Origin: Qipengyuania sediminis
Lineage (GTDB): Bacteria; Pseudomonadota; Alphaproteobacteria; Sphingomonadales; Sphingomonadaceae
DNA length: 64,000 nucleotides
Assembly (NCBI RefSeq): GCF_004358425.1
Contig: NZ_CP037948.1
Span: forward strand, 2,314,001-2,378,000
Direction of reading: 5' to 3'
The translations under genes were made by a program, and so were the position numbers. The notes under the pieces are model-generated. The model was not told where the DNA came from. It was given only the letters and a program-made list of their open reading frames with translations, and ran no database searches. Positions 1 to 10,160 of this stretch are shown here, one piece after another. The first letter of the stretch is position 1; every line of letters begins with the position of its first letter.

Positions 1-51
1 GACATCAAGAAGCAGAAGCTGCGGATCAAGGAAGAGATCGCGCGGCTGTAG
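1..51 (+). CDS. C-terminal end of a DUF465/YdcH-like small protein (partial)
   Basis: The window opens inside a reading frame that ends at a TAG at 49-51. The visible 16 residues, DIKKQKLRIKEEIARL, have the charged helical ending typical of DUF465 (YdcH) proteins, which finish with a Lys/Arg-rich stretch followed by KDEIA-like residues. These are short cytosolic helical-hairpin proteins of unknown function. A DUF465 gene upstream of ptsP fits sphingomonad gene order as I know it. The rest of the gene lies outside the window, so the family call is tentative. Confidence 0.5.
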   Translation, partial: DIKKQKLRIKEEIARL

Positions 52-135
52 CGGTCAGCAAACCAAAGGTTGGGGTTGTAACATGGGGACCTAGCCACCT
101 TCCCCCGCACCCCCACGCTGCTATAGCCGCGGGCG

Positions 136-2397
136 ATGACCGCCGCTTCCGCCGCCCGCCTGATCCTGACCCGGCTGCACGAGGTCATGGCCTCGCGCGA
201 TGCGGCGCAAAAGAAGCTCGATTCTGTTGTCGAGATCATCGGCGAAAGCCTCGATAGCGAGGTCTGCTCGATCTATCTGCTGCGCGACGGGGCGCTGGAG
301 CTGTTCGCCACCCGCGGGCTCAACCCCGATGCGGTCCACGTCACCCGCCTCGATATAGGTGAGGGTCTAGTCGGCACCATCGCCGCCAATGTCGAAACGC
401 TCAACCTCGCCGAGGCGGCCTCGCACCCCGACTTCGCCTACCGCCCGGAAACGGGGGAGGACCAGTTCCATTCCTTCGCCGGGGTTCCGATCATCCACCG
501 CGAGCGCGCGATCGGCGCGGTGGTCGTCCAGCACGCCGATCCGCGCCGCTATGAAGATATCGAGATCGAGGCGCTGCAGACCACCGCCATGGTGCTGTCC
601 GAGCTCATCGCCAGCGCCGGGCTGGTCGACGGCGAAGGCGCGGCGGAAGCCGACCTTGGTCCCCGCATCCTCGCCGGGCTGACGCTGGTCAAGGGGCTGG
701 CGGCGGGGGTCGCCGTCTTCCACCAGCCGCGCATCACGATCGATCAGGTGGTCGCGGACGATATCGAGGCCGAACGGCAACGCGTCTACCGCGCCTTCGC
801 CAAGATGCGCGAACAAATCGAGGCGCTGGGCGAACGAGCGGAGTTCGGCGCCGGGGGCGAGCACGACGAGGTGCTCGAGACCTACAAGATGTTCGCCTAT
901 GACGAAGGTTGGGGGCGGCGCATCAACGAGGCGATCGACTCAGGCCTCACCGCCGAGGCCGCGATCGAGCGGGTGCAGCAGCGCACTCGGATGCGGATGC
1001 GCCAAATCGACGATCCGCTGCTCGCCGATCGGATGCACGATCTGGAGGATCTCTCCAACCGGCTGCTGCGAATTGTCTCGGGCAAGATGGGCACCGCGGC
1101 GACCCAGGGTCTCAGGAGGGACACGATCCTCGTCGCGCGCAATCTCGGCCCTGCCGAACTGCTGGAATACGATCGCCGGCGGCTGAAAGGCGTGGTGCTG
1201 CAGGAAGGTTCGCTTACCAGCCATGTAGTCATCGTCGCGCGCGCGATGGGCGTGCCGGTGCTCGGCCGCTGCGAGGGCATCCTGCGTTATGTGTCCGACG
1301 GCGATGAGGTGCTGCTCGATGCCGACAAGGGCGCGGTCACCCTGCGCCCCACGCCCGCGATGGCCGAGGTGTTCGATAGCCGCTTCGCGAAGAGCCGCGA
1401 GCGCCAGGCCGCCTATGCCGCCCTGCGCGCGGTGGAGCCCTTCACGCGCGACGGCACGCGCATCCAGGTGATGATCAACGCCGGCCTGCGCGACGATATC
1501 TCGATGCTGGCGATGACCGGCGCGGACGGGGTCGGTCTGTTCCGTACCGAGTTCCAGTTCCTCGTTTCCGCGACGCTTCCGCAGCGCGAGCGCCAGACGC
1601 GGCTCTACCGCGACGTGCTCGATGCGGCGGAGGGCAAGCCGGTGATCTTCCGCACGGTCGACATCGGCGGCGACAAGGCGGTGCCCTATCTGACCAGCGA
1701 GGCGGTCGAGCGGGAGGAGAACCCCGCGATGGGCTGGCGCGCGCTGCGCTTGTCGCTCGATCGCGAAGGGCTGCTGAAGGCGCAGGCGCGCGCCTTGCTG
1801 GAAGCGGGGGCCGGCCGCAGCCTAAACGTCATGTTCCCGATGGTGAGCGAGCCCTGGGAATTCGATGCCGCCAAGGCGGTGTTCGACGATCAGCTCGCCT
1901 TCCTGAAAGCCCGCCGCAAGCAATTGCCGGAGCGCATCCGGTTCGGCGCCATGCTGGAAGTGCCGGCGCTTGCCGAAGTGCTCGAGCAGATGGTGGGGCG
2001 GGTCGAATTCCTCTCGGTCGGCACCAATGACCTCACCCAGTTCCTCTTCGCTGCGGACCGCGCCAATCCCAAGCTCGCCACTCGCTACGACTGGCTGAGC
2101 CCGGCGATCCTGCGCTTCCTTGCCCGGGTTGCGAAGGGGCTGGTGGGGACCGGGGTCGATCTGGGCATCTGCGGCGAGATGGGCGGGCGACGGCTGGAGG
2201 CGCTGGCGTTGCTCGGCATCGGCTATCGCCGCTTCTCGATCACGCCAGCCGCGGTTGGACCCATCAAGGAGCTGATCCGCAAGGTCGACCTCGCCGAAAT
2301 CACCGCCGCGATGAACGACTGGCTGCTGCGCCCGCCGCCAAGCCTGCGCGCTGCGCTGTCCGAATGGGCGGAAGCGCGGGGTATCGATACTGAGTAA
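136..2397 (+). CDS. ptsP: Phosphoenolpyruvate-protein phosphotransferase PtsP (EI-Ntr)
   Basis: First enzyme of the nitrogen-related phosphotransferase system: it takes phosphate from PEP and passes it to NPr, a regulatory chain not linked to sugar uptake. The 753-residue protein has an N-terminal GAF domain (about 1-160), which separates EI-Ntr from sugar-PTS EI. The phosphohistidine segment GSLTSHVVIVARAMGVP follows, with the active His at about 363. A C-terminal PEP-utilising barrel carries the GICGEMGG motif with the catalytic Cys at about 679. Length is normal for the family. The ATG at 136 lacks a strong Shine-Dalgarno, but the protein starts where homologues do (about 20 residues before the GAF domain). 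Confidence 0.96.
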   Translation: MTAASAARLILTRLHEVMASRDAAQKKLDSVVEIIGESLDSEVCSIYLLRDGALELFATRGLNPDAVHVTRLDIGEGLVGTIAANVETLNLAEAASHPDFAYRPETGEDQFHSFAGVPIIHRERAIGAVVVQHADPRRYEDIEIEALQTTAMVLSELIASAGLVDGEGAAEADLGPRILAGLTLVKGLAAGVAVFHQPRITIDQVVADDIEAERQRVYRAFAKMREQIEALGERAEFGAGGEHDEVLETYKMFAYDEGWGRRINEAIDSGLTAEAAIERVQQRTRMRMRQIDDPLLADRMHDLEDLSNRLLRIVSGKMGTAATQGLRRDTILVARNLGPAELLEYDRRRLKGVVLQEGSLTSHVVIVARAMGVPVLGRCEGILRYVSDGDEVLLDADKGAVTLRPTPAMAEVFDSRFAKSRERQAAYAALRAVEPFTRDGTRIQVMINAGLRDDISMLAMTGADGVGLFRTEFQFLVSATLPQRERQTRLYRDVLDAAEGKPVIFRTVDIGGDKAVPYLTSEAVEREENPAMGWRALRLSLDREGLLKAQARALLEAGAGRSLNVMFPMVSEPWEFDAAKAVFDDQLAFLKARRKQLPERIRFGAMLEVPALAEVLEQMVGRVEFLSVGTNDLTQFLFAADRANPKLATRYDWLSPAILRFLARVAKGLVGTGVDLGICGEMGGRRLEALALLGIGYRRFSITPAAVGPIKELIRKVDLAEITAAMNDWLLRPPPSLRAALSEWAEARGIDTE

Positions 2398-2476
2398 CGG
2401 GTCGTCCTCATCCGAGATGGCGCGGATCAACTGGTCGCACCCTCTTGGCGCTTCGGCGAAGGGGCGCGACGCCCTG

Positions 2477-2506
2477 TTGACACGCCCCGCCTTGCTGTTC
2501 CTTAAG
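2477..2506 (+). promoter_or_regulatory. Possible sigma-70 promoter upstream of the rodZ-like gene
   Basis: A perfect TTGACA lies at 2477-2482 in the 131-base gap after ptsP, followed about 18 bases later by the weak -10 candidate CTTAAG. Transcription would start about 15 bases before the ATG at 2529. Only the -35 half is convincing. Confidence 0.3.
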
Positions 2507-2528
2507 CCGCGATGATAATGGGAACGCG

Positions 2529-3353
2529 ATGACGACAGGCGCTGAGGGCGGGAGCGGTGCGGAGGCAGGCCGCCGTGCAGGCGCGCTGCTGGCCAAGGCG
2601 CGCGGCAAGGCCAAGCTCACCATCGCCGATGTTGCCGCGAAGACGCGGATCCCGCAGCGCCATCTGGAGGCGATCGAAGCTGGGGATTACGCGCGCCTCC
2701 CCAGCCGCACCTATGCGATCGGCTTTTCCCGCACCTATGCGCGGATGCTCGGGCTCGACGAGCGCGAGGTGACCGAGCAGGTGCGGCTCGATCTCGAGCA
2801 GGCGGACCCCGCCTCCCCCGCGCGGCCCGACCGGTTCGAGCCCGGCGATCCGGCGCGCCTCCCTTCGCGGCGACTGGCCTGGCTTTCGGCACTCGCGGTG
2901 CTGGTGCTCGTGGTGGGGGCGTTCAGCTTCTACCGCACCTATTTCTCGCCCGGCCTCGGCCCCGCGCCGCTGACCGCGCCCACGCCGGCGCAGGCGGCTC
3001 CGCGTGCCGCCGGCCCCAGCGTCGCCGCGGCCCCCGCTGTCGGGGCCAGCGGCCCGGTGGTCTTCACCAGCCTTGCCGATGGCACCTGGGTCAAATTCTA
3101 CGACGGCGCGGGCAAGCGGTTATTCGAAGGGCAGATGGCGCGCGGGCAGACCTTCACGGTGCCGGCGGACGCGGCGAACCCGCAGGTCTGGACCGGTCGT
3201 CCCAATATGCTCGGCATCACGATCGCCGGCCGCCCGGTGGCCACGCTCGGCGAGGAGGAGGTGGTGATGCGCGACGTGCCGGTGAGCGCCGCCGCGCTGC
3301 TCGCCCGGACCGCAGCGCCGCGCCCCGCGGCCCCCGCCGCGTCCGCGCCGTAG
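2529..3353 (+). CDS. RodZ-like helix-turn-helix membrane protein
   Basis: Cytoskeleton/cell-shape adaptor type protein. Residues about 15-85 form an Xre/Cro-type helix-turn-helix (IADVAAKTRIPQRHLEAIE, then PSRTYAIGFSRTYA), the signature of RodZ N-domains. One membrane segment follows at about 117-137, then an Ala/Pro-rich linker and a C-terminal beta-rich DUF4115-type domain (VKFYDGAGKRLFEG) ending in more Ala/Pro. RodZ links MreB filaments to the elongation machinery through the HTH and spans the inner membrane once. The protein is 274 residues. The Ala/Pro-rich tail is poorly conserved in the family. It is followed by cpoB, another envelope gene. Confidence 0.8.
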   Translation: MTTGAEGGSGAEAGRRAGALLAKARGKAKLTIADVAAKTRIPQRHLEAIEAGDYARLPSRTYAIGFSRTYARMLGLDEREVTEQVRLDLEQADPASPARPDRFEPGDPARLPSRRLAWLSALAVLVLVVGAFSFYRTYFSPGLGPAPLTAPTPAQAAPRAAGPSVAAAPAVGASGPVVFTSLADGTWVKFYDGAGKRLFEGQMARGQTFTVPADAANPQVWTGRPNMLGITIAGRPVATLGEEEVVMRDVPVSAAALLARTAAPRPAAPAASAP

Positions 3354-3427
3354 AAAACCCGCTTCATCCCCTCGACAGGCCCGCGCGGCTAGATCACGCG
3401 AGGCGTATTCAACGGGAGCAGACCCAA

Positions 3428-4333
3428 GTGCGATTGACCAGATCCTGGATGGCGGCGGTGCTGCTGCTGACCTCCGCCCCCGCCGCCCTTCCCGCCGCCG
3501 CGCAAAGCAACGCGCAGGCCGAGGGTGACCTGCGGCTTCGCAAGCTGGAAGCCGAAGTGCGCGCGCTTCAGCGCCGCGTTTTTCCCGACGGCGCGGGCCG
3601 TACCTTCGAGCCCGAGATCACCGCCGCACCTTCCGGCACCGCCCCCGCCGGCGCGCCCAGCACGAGCGCGGTGACCGATATTCTCGCCCGGCTCGATGCG
3701 CTCGAAAGCCAGCTTCGCCAGCTCACCGCCGGGCAGGAAGAGACCGCGAATGGACTGCGCCTGCTGCGCGAGCGGGTCGGCGTGCTCGAGGGCGCGGGCA
3801 CCCAGCCGCCGGTGACGGCCACCCCCGCGCCGACGCAGTCTCCGGCCCCCGCTGCCGCCACGCCAGCGCGCGCCACGACACCTGCCGGCCCAAGCGCGCA
3901 GCGCCTCGCCGCAGTAAGCGCGATCGAGCGCCCGTCGACCGGCGATGCCGGGGCGGATGATTACGCCTACGGCTTCCGCCTGTGGGAGGCGAAATTCTAT
4001 CCGGAAGCGATCCAGCAGCTGACGCTCTTCGTCGAGCGGAACCCCAATCATGCGCAAATCAGCTTCGGCCGCAATCTCCTGGGCCGCGCCTATCTCGATG
4101 ACGGCAAGCCGCGCGAAGCGGCACCCTGGTTCCTGCGCAATTACCAGGCCGACAAGAACGGCGCGCGGGCGGGTGACAGCCTGCTCTTCCTCGCCGAGGC
4201 GATGACCGTGTTGAAGGACACCAGCCGTGCCTGCATCGCGCTTGCCGAATTCGCCGAGACCTATCCCGCGCTCGCCACCGGCCGATTGAAAGCACAGTAC
4301 GATGCGGCGCGGGGGAAGGTGCGCTGCAATTGA
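3428..4333 (+). CDS. cpoB: Cell division coordinator CpoB / YbgF (Tol-Pal associated TPR protein)
   Basis: Periplasmic protein that works with the Tol-Pal system to coordinate outer-membrane constriction and peptidoglycan synthesis. The 301-residue product has a signal peptide (hydrophobic core at about 9-25, ending PAAAQ), then a short coiled coil (LRKLEAEVRALQRRVF and a second stretch DILARLDALESQLRQL) matching the trimerising N-domain. A Pro/Ala/Thr-rich linker leads to C-terminal tetratricopeptide repeats from about 175 (DDYAYGFRLWEAKFYPEAIQ onward). The tol-pal genes themselves are not in the window. The 3' end overlaps the start of tilS by 32 bases, suggesting coupled translation. Confidence 0.88.
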   Translation: MRLTRSWMAAVLLLTSAPAALPAAAQSNAQAEGDLRLRKLEAEVRALQRRVFPDGAGRTFEPEITAAPSGTAPAGAPSTSAVTDILARLDALESQLRQLTAGQEETANGLRLLRERVGVLEGAGTQPPVTATPAPTQSPAPAAATPARATTPAGPSAQRLAAVSAIERPSTGDAGADDYAYGFRLWEAKFYPEAIQQLTLFVERNPNHAQISFGRNLLGRAYLDDGKPREAAPWFLRNYQADKNGARAGDSLLFLAEAMTVLKDTSRACIALAEFAETYPALATGRLKAQYDAARGKVRCN

Positions 4334-5309
4334 TACGCCTCTTCCGCCCGATCTGACCGCGCGCTTCACCGCCGACCTTGCCCGGCTATGGCGGGGTGGG
4401 ACGGGCGAAGCGAGGCTGGGCGTCGCGGTCTCTGGCGGGGCGGACAGCCTCGGGCTGCTGCTGCTCGCCCAGGCGGCGCTGCCCGGGCGGGTGGAGGCGG
4501 CCACTGTCGATCACGGCCTGCGGCCCGAGAGCGTGGGCGAAGCCGGCTTCGTCGCCGGCGTCTGCGACCGGCTGGGCGTGCCACATTGCACGCTGCGCGT
4601 GACGCTCGCGCAAGGCAACCGGCAGGAACAAGCCCGTCATGCCCGCTACGGCGCGCTGGCCGGCTGGTGTGCGGAGCGCGGTTTGGCGGCGCTCGCGACC
4701 GCACATCACGCTGATGATCAGGCGGAAACCCTGCTCATGCGCCTCAACCGGGGCAGTGGGCTTGTAGGGCTCGCCGGAGTGCGGAGCAGGACGAGCCTGC
4801 GGGGCGTCACCGTCCTGCGTCCGCTGCTCGGCTGGCGCCGGACCGCGCTGGCGGGGCTGGTGACCGGGGCGGGGCTTCGGGGGGTAGAGGACCCGAGCAA
4901 CACGGATAGCCGCTTCGATCGCACCCGGATCCGCGCGGCGCTGGGACAAGCGGATTGGCTCGATCCCGAAGCCTTGGGCAGAAGCGCGGCGCTCCTTGGC
5001 GAGGCCGCAGCTTTCTTGGACGAAACGATCGCGACCATGCGCTGCGAGCGGGTTCGCGGGGAGGGGGCCGCGCTCATCCTCGATCCGCCGGGCTCCGACT
5101 TCGCGGCCGGCGAATTGGCGCGGCTGTTGATCCGCGAACTTGGCGGCGGCGATGCACGACGCAGCGAGACGGCAGCGCTGGTCGCCCGCCTGCGCCGCGG
5201 CCAGAACGCGTCGCTCGGCGGCGTGCTGGTGCGGGCGGCGGGGGCGCAATGGCTGTTCGCGTGCGAGCCCCAGCGCAACACGTCCTCGTCCAGGCCGAGT
5301 ACCGGCTGA
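4302..5309 (+). CDS. tilS: tRNA(Ile)-lysidine synthase TilS
   Basis: Modifies the wobble cytidine of the CAU-anticodon tRNA-Ile to lysidine, using ATP and lysine, so that AUA is read as isoleucine. The N-type ATP pyrophosphatase P-loop SGGADS is at residues 44-49, followed by the ATVDHGLRPES and ATAHHADDQAETLLMRL motifs typical of TilS, and NTDSRFDRTRIR later. The 335-residue protein has the length of the short alphaproteobacterial form. The ATG at 4302 lies inside the end of cpoB; no good start exists after the cpoB stop, so the overlap is probably real. It converges with eda, 11 bases apart. Confidence 0.93.
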   Translation: MRRGGRCAAIDTPLPPDLTARFTADLARLWRGGTGEARLGVAVSGGADSLGLLLLAQAALPGRVEAATVDHGLRPESVGEAGFVAGVCDRLGVPHCTLRVTLAQGNRQEQARHARYGALAGWCAERGLAALATAHHADDQAETLLMRLNRGSGLVGLAGVRSRTSLRGVTVLRPLLGWRRTALAGLVTGAGLRGVEDPSNTDSRFDRTRIRAALGQADWLDPEALGRSAALLGEAAAFLDETIATMRCERVRGEGAALILDPPGSDFAAGELARLLIRELGGGDARRSETAALVARLRRGQNASLGGVLVRAAGAQWLFACEPQRNTSSSRPSTG

Positions 5310-5320
5310 CGCAACGGATT

Positions 5321-5935
5321 TCAGCAGGACATTCCGGCAACCTCTCGCGCCAGGCGTTCGACCTCGCGGAAGTCGGGCGCGCCGTGCGGGGCAAGCCAGC
5401 TTCCGCCAACGCAAGGCACCTCTGGCAAAGCCAGCCACTGCGGCGCGCTCTCAGCGGTGATGCCCCCCGTCGGGCAGAAGCGGCACCGAGCGAAGGGTGC
5501 GGCCAGCGCCTTGAGCGCGGGGATGCCGCCTGCCGCGACGGCCGGGAAGAACTTGAAATGATCGATCCCCAGATCGAGCCCGCGCATGATGTCGCCCGCC
5601 GTCGCCACGCCTGGCAGGAAAGGCACGCCGGCTGTCATGGCCGCTTGGGCCAGAGGTTGGGTAAGCCCGGGCGACACGATAAACTCAGCCCCAACCCTTA
5701 ACGCCGCATCGAGTTCGGCCGGATTGGTCACCGTGCCTGCGCCGACCAGGGCGCCGGGCACGCTCCGCATCGCGCCAATGGCGTCGAGCGCAGCCGGGGT
5801 GCGGAGCGTAACCTCCAGCACGGGCAAGCCCCCCGCCACCAGCGCACGCGCCAGCGGCTCGGCATGCGCGGCATCGTCGATCACGATCACCGGGATGACG
5901 GGCGCACGGCCCATGATCTCGCTGATCGCCCTCAT
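5321..5935 (-). CDS. eda: 2-keto-3-deoxy-6-phosphogluconate aldolase
   Basis: Last step of the Entner-Doudoroff pathway: splits KDPG into pyruvate and glyceraldehyde 3-phosphate. The 204-residue class I aldolase shows the LEVTLRTPAAL segment with the catalytic Glu, VGAGTV, and the Schiff-base lysine in DHFKFFPA, followed by PTGGI phosphate-binding residues. It is the last gene of zwf-edd-glk-eda; its ATG overlaps the glk stop by four bases, so translation is probably coupled. Confidence 0.95.
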   Translation of the reverse strand: MRAISEIMGRAPVIPVIVIDDAAHAEPLARALVAGGLPVLEVTLRTPAALDAIGAMRSVPGALVGAGTVTNPAELDAALRVGAEFIVSPGLTQPLAQAAMTAGVPFLPGVATAGDIMRGLDLGIDHFKFFPAVAAGGIPALKALAAPFARCRFCPTGGITAESAPQWLALPEVPCVGGSWLAPHGAPDFREVERLAREVAGMSC

Positions 5936-6882
5936 CCGGCGCCATGCTCGCCAAGGAAAGCCGCCGCTGCGCCCAGCAGGCCGGGCTGCGGATAGGTCAG
6001 GAGCTTTACCGGGATGTCCGCCATCAGCGCTTCATACCGAGGTTTGGCGGCGAAGCGCGCGGCGAAATCGCTCCCGGGTAGAAGCGCCGCGAGCCGGTTC
6101 GCGAGCGCGCCCGCCAGCACGACGCCGGTGGCGCCATGGATCAGCGCGTAGTCTCCAGCAGCCGCCCCCAGCGCCGCGAGGTAGCGCTCGGCCGCCGCCG
6201 CCGGGCGCGGTTGCCCGCGCTCGAGCGCGGCTTGCCAAAGCGCACGCTCGTCGCTCGCGGACGCTCCACCGAGCGCGGCGTGGATGGCAAGGATCCCGCG
6301 CGCCGCGGTGACATGCTCGCTCACGGGGCGGGGATAGGCCGCGCGAAGGTCGGTAAGGACGCGGTCCTCCAGCGCGTCTTGCGGCGCGAAGCCGATATGC
6401 CCGCCCTCTCCCGCAAGCACGGTGTGCCCGCGCCGATCGCGGTGGAGGGCGGCGACGCCGAGGCCGGTGCCGGGGCCGAGCACGGTGATCGTGCCTTCGC
6501 GCGGTAGCGGCCGCCGGGGACCGGCAAGGTGCCGGAACGCTTCGTCCGGCAAGCGGGCAACCCCATGCGCGACTGCGGCGAAATCATTGAGGAGGGTGAT
6601 GCGCTCGAGCCCCAGCGCGCTCAAAGCCTTGGCATCGATCACCCAGGACGCGTTGGTAAGCGTGATCGAGCCTCGACGAAGCGGCCCCGCCGCAGCGATC
6701 GCCGCCCAGCGGGGGGTGGCGTCCGCTCGCTGCAGAAAAGCGTGCCAGGCTTCCGCCAGGCCCGGAAACTCGGCGGTGCGAAACACGACCGCCTCGCCCA
6801 GCACGATGTCGCCGCCGTCGATCCGCGCCATGGCGAAACGCGCATGGGTGCCGCCGATATCGGCCACCGCGAGTTCGCTCAC
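5932..6882 (-). CDS. glk: Glucokinase
   Basis: Phosphorylates glucose with ATP to glucose 6-phosphate, the substrate of the zwf product upstream. The 316-residue protein belongs to the bacterial ASKHA glucokinase family: [11 protein letters not shown] at the N-terminus binds phosphate, [11 protein letters not shown] includes the catalytic Asp, GPGTGLGVA follows, and [10 protein letters not shown] carries the sugar-binding Glu/His. The segment [15 protein letters not shown] is near the C-terminus. It overlaps edd upstream and eda downstream by four bases each. Its place in the operon implies that glucose enters as free sugar and is phosphorylated in the cytoplasm. Confidence 0.95.
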   Translation of the reverse strand: MSELAVADIGGTHARFAMARIDGGDIVLGEAVVFRTAEFPGLAEAWHAFLQRADATPRWAAIAAAGPLRRGSITLTNASWVIDAKALSALGLERITLLNDFAAVAHGVARLPDEAFRHLAGPRRPLPREGTITVLGPGTGLGVAALHRDRRGHTVLAGEGGHIGFAPQDALEDRVLTDLRAAYPRPVSEHVTAARGILAIHAALGGASASDERALWQAALERGQPRPAAAAERYLAALGAAAGDYALIHGATGVVLAGALANRLAALLPGSDFAARFAAKPRYEALMADIPVKLLTYPQPGLLGAAAAFLGEHGAG

Positions 6883-8690
6883 AGCCCCGCTTCCGCCAGC
6901 GTGGCGCTGCCGCCGCGCTCGGCGCTGTCGGCGAGGTGGCGGAACATGCCGAAAAGTTCGCGCCCCACGCCCATCTCCGGCGTGGGATCGGGTGCGGGGA
7001 CACGTGCCTCGAGATCGGCGGTGGTGGAGAGGGCGCCCGTCACCGCGCAGACCCGCACCACGTCGCCGTCTTGGAGACGCGCCAGCGGGCCGCCGCCCAG
7101 CGCCTCGGGCGTGACATGGATCGCGGCGGCCACCTTGCCGCTCGCCCCCGACATCCGCCCGTCGGTCACCAGCGCCACCTGGTAGCCGCGGTCCTGCAGC
7201 ACGCCGAGAACCGGGGTGAGCTTGTGCAGTTCGGGCATGCCGTTTGCGCGCGGCCCCTGGAAGCGGACGACCACGACCACATCGCGGTCGAGCTCGCCCG
7301 CCGCGAAGGCCTGCGCGACCTCGGCTTGCGTTGCGAAAATCCGCGCCGGCGCTTCGATGGTCCAGCGCGCGGGATCGACCGCGCTCGTCTTGATGCAGGC
7401 GCGGCCGAGATTGCCGGTAAGCAGCTTCATGCCGCCGTCGGGCTGGAAGGGCGCGGAGGCGGGGCGAAGCATATTGAGGTCGCGGCTATCGCCTGTGTCT
7501 AACCAGACGAGTGCTTCCTCCGCGATCTGAGGCGTTCTTGCATACTCCGCAAGGCCGCCCTCCCACACGGTCAGTATGTCCGGATGCGCGAGGCCCTCTT
7601 CGATCAGCGTCCCGACCACGAAGCCGATCCCCCCGGCGGCCTGGAACTGGTTCACGTCTCCTGCGCCATTGGGGTAGATGCGCGCCACCAGCGGCACGGC
7701 GCTGGAGAGCTCGGCCAGATCGTCCCAATCGATGGCAATTCCCGCGGCGCGCGCCATGGCGGGCAGGTGGATCGCGTGATTGGTCGATCCGCCGGTGGCG
7801 AGGAGGCCGACCGCGGCATTCACGATCGCCTTTTCGTTCACGACCTCACCAAGGGGCCGCTCCGCCGCCCGGCCCAGCTCGGCCAGCCGGTGCACCGCCG
7901 CGCGCGTCAACTCCTGCCGCAGCGCGGCACCCGGCGGCACGAAGGCTGCGCCGGGCACGTGCAGCCCTATCATCTCCATCATCATCTGATTGGAATTGGC
8001 GGTGCCGTAGAAGGTGCAGGTGCCGGCGGTATGATAGCTCGCCATCTCGCTTTCGAGCAAGGCCGCGCGGTCGGCCTTGCCCTCGGCGTAGAGCTGTCGG
8101 ACCGCTTGCTTCTGCTTGTTAGGGATGCCGCTCGGCATCGGCCCGCCGGGCACGAAGATCGCGGGCAGGTGCCCGAAGCGCAGCGCCCCGATCATCAGCC
8201 CCGGCACGATCTTGTCGCAGATGCCGAGCAGCGCGACGCCGTCGTACATCTGATGGCTCAATGCGACCGCGGTGGCGAGCGCGATGACATCGCGGCTGAA
8301 GAGCGAGAGCTCCATCCCGTCCTGCCCTTGCGTCACGCCGTCGCACATCGCCGGGGTGCCGCCCGCGACTTGGGCGGTCGCGCCCACCTCGCGCGCCCAG
8401 ATCTTCATCCGCTCGGGGTAGCGGCCATAGGGCTGATGGGCGCTGAGCATGTCGTTGTAGCTGGTCACGATCGCGAGATTGGGCCCGCCCTTCGCCACCA
8501 GTGCGGCCTGATCCTCCCCGGCCCCGGCATAGGCATGGGCAAGGTTCGAGCAAGCGACCTGGCCGCGTTCGGGGGTCCGCTCCCGCTCGCGCCGCATCAG
8601 CGCGAGATAGCGGCCGCGGCTTTCGCGCGAATTGGCGATGATCCGCTGGGTAACCCGGTGAATGGTATCGTGGAGCGGTTTACTCGTCAT
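6879..8690 (-). CDS. edd: 6-phosphogluconate dehydratase
   Basis: Dehydrates 6-phosphogluconate to KDPG, the committing step of the Entner-Doudoroff pathway. The product belongs to the IlvD/Edd family of [4Fe-4S] enzymes: cluster cysteines lie in [18 protein letters not shown] and [10 protein letters not shown], and [18 protein letters not shown] is typical of Edd. I start it at the ATG whose first base is 8690 ([16 protein letters not shown]), giving 603 residues, the family's usual length; the frame continues upstream inside zwf but that extension is Pro/Arg-rich antisense-like sequence. The start overlaps the zwf stop by 11 bases. Confidence 0.96.
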   Translation of the reverse strand: MTSKPLHDTIHRVTQRIIANSRESRGRYLALMRRERERTPERGQVACSNLAHAYAGAGEDQAALVAKGGPNLAIVTSYNDMLSAHQPYGRYPERMKIWAREVGATAQVAGGTPAMCDGVTQGQDGMELSLFSRDVIALATAVALSHQMYDGVALLGICDKIVPGLMIGALRFGHLPAIFVPGGPMPSGIPNKQKQAVRQLYAEGKADRAALLESEMASYHTAGTCTFYGTANSNQMMMEMIGLHVPGAAFVPPGAALRQELTRAAVHRLAELGRAAERPLGEVVNEKAIVNAAVGLLATGGSTNHAIHLPAMARAAGIAIDWDDLAELSSAVPLVARIYPNGAGDVNQFQAAGGIGFVVGTLIEEGLAHPDILTVWEGGLAEYARTPQIAEEALVWLDTGDSRDLNMLRPASAPFQPDGGMKLLTGNLGRACIKTSAVDPARWTIEAPARIFATQAEVAQAFAAGELDRDVVVVVRFQGPRANGMPELHKLTPVLGVLQDRGYQVALVTDGRMSGASGKVAAAIHVTPEALGGGPLARLQDGDVVRVCAVTGALSTTADLEARVPAPDPTPEMGVGRELFGMFRHLADSAERGGSATLAEAGL

Positions 8691-10128
8691 GCCAGCGCAC
8701 TCCATCGCGTGCCGCGAGGGCGGTGGCTTCGGCAGGCCCCCAGCTTCCGGCGGGGTAGGGGCGGGGGGCGGCCTTGGCTTCGGCCCAGCCCGCGCGGATG
8801 GAGTCGATCCAGGCCCATTGCGCCTCGACCTCGTCGCGGCGGACAAACAGCGTCTGATCACCTTCGATCAGGTCGAGCAGCAGCCGTTCGTAGGCGATGC
8901 GCCGTTGCTTCCCCGAAAAGGCATCCGCCATCGCAATATCGAGCGGCACCTCGCGCAGCCGCAGCCCGCCGCGGTCGAGGCCGGGGAGCTTGGCCATAAG
9001 GTTGAGCGTGATGTTCTCTTCAGGTTGGATGCCGATGACGAGCCGGTTGGGGACGGTCTTCGCGCCTCTTCTGCCGAAGATCGAGAAGGGCACAGGGCGA
9101 AATTCGACCACAATCTCGGTTACCCGCTCGGCCAGCCGCTTGCCGGTGCGCAGATAGAACGGCACCCCCTGCCAGCGCCAGTTGTCGACATGGGCGCGCA
9201 GCGCCACGAAGGTCTCGGTCTCGCTGGCTGCGCCGAGCTCTTCGGCATAGCCGGGGACCGCCTTCCCCCCGGCGGTGCCGCCTGCATATTGCCCCCGCAC
9301 ACACTCCCCTGCGGAGACCTTGCGCAAGGCGCGCAGCACCTTCACCTTCTCGTCGCGCACTGCGGTCGCGGCGAAGCTGGTCGGCGGCTCCATGGCGACC
9401 AGCGCCAGCAGCTGCAGCATGTGGTTCTGCACCATGTCGCGCAGCGCCCCGGCGCCATCGTAATAGCCACCGCGCCCCTCCAGTCCGACCGATTCAGCAA
9501 CCGTGATCTGTACGCTGTGGATCATCGAGCGGTTCCACACCGGCTCGAACAGTACGTTGGCGAAGCGCAGCGCGAGAAGGTTCTGCACCGTCTCCTTCCC
9601 GAGGTAGTGATCGATGCGGAAGATCCGCTCTTCTGCGAAGGCGGCGGCGACCGCGTCATTGATCGCGCGGCTGCTCGCCATATCGCTGCCGAGCGGCTTT
9701 TCGAGCCCGATGCGGACCTCGCCTCCGGTGAGCCCCGCTTCGCGCAAGCCCGCGATGGTCGGCTCGAACAGGGCGGGTGCGGTCGAGAGGAAGATGACGA
9801 GGCCTGCCACCTCGTTTCCGTCGCGGACTCGCGCGGCAAGCGCCGCGAACCCCGCCGGATCGGTCGCATCGAGCGGCTGGTAGGCAAGGCGCGCGAGGAA
9901 GGGGTCGAGCCGGCCGCGCCTCTCTTCGGGCAGATGCGCCTCGATCGCTTTCCGCGCGAGGGCGCGGTAGCCCGCGTCATCAAGCGCCGAACGCGCGGTG
10001 CCGATGATTCGCAGGCGTTCGGGCAGCAACCCCTCGCCATCAAGCGCGCAAAGCGAAGGCAGAAGCATGCGCTTCGCCAGATCGCCGGTCGCGCCGAAAA
10101 GGAGCAGGCGGTCGGCGGAGACATGCAT
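8680..10128 (-). CDS. zwf: Glucose-6-phosphate dehydrogenase
   Basis: Oxidises glucose 6-phosphate to 6-phosphogluconolactone with NADP+ or NAD+. The 482-residue protein opens with the dinucleotide-binding motif [19 protein letters not shown] and contains the active-site peptide RIDHYLGKE (His/Lys), then [15 protein letters not shown]. It heads the zwf-edd-glk-eda operon. No 6-phosphogluconolactonase gene is seen in this cluster, so the lactone must be opened by an enzyme encoded elsewhere or spontaneously. Confidence 0.97.
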   Translation of the reverse strand: MHVSADRLLLFGATGDLAKRMLLPSLCALDGEGLLPERLRIIGTARSALDDAGYRALARKAIEAHLPEERRGRLDPFLARLAYQPLDATDPAGFAALAARVRDGNEVAGLVIFLSTAPALFEPTIAGLREAGLTGGEVRIGLEKPLGSDMASSRAINDAVAAAFAEERIFRIDHYLGKETVQNLLALRFANVLFEPVWNRSMIHSVQITVAESVGLEGRGGYYDGAGALRDMVQNHMLQLLALVAMEPPTSFAATAVRDEKVKVLRALRKVSAGECVRGQYAGGTAGGKAVPGYAEELGAASETETFVALRAHVDNWRWQGVPFYLRTGKRLAERVTEIVVEFRPVPFSIFGRRGAKTVPNRLVIGIQPEENITLNLMAKLPGLDRGGLRLREVPLDIAMADAFSGKQRRIAYERLLLDLIEGDQTLFVRRDEVEAQWAWIDSIRAGWAEAKAAPRPYPAGSWGPAEATALAARDGVRWHDE

Positions 10129-10160
10129 GGCGTTCGCCTACCGCATCGGGGGCGCCCGGC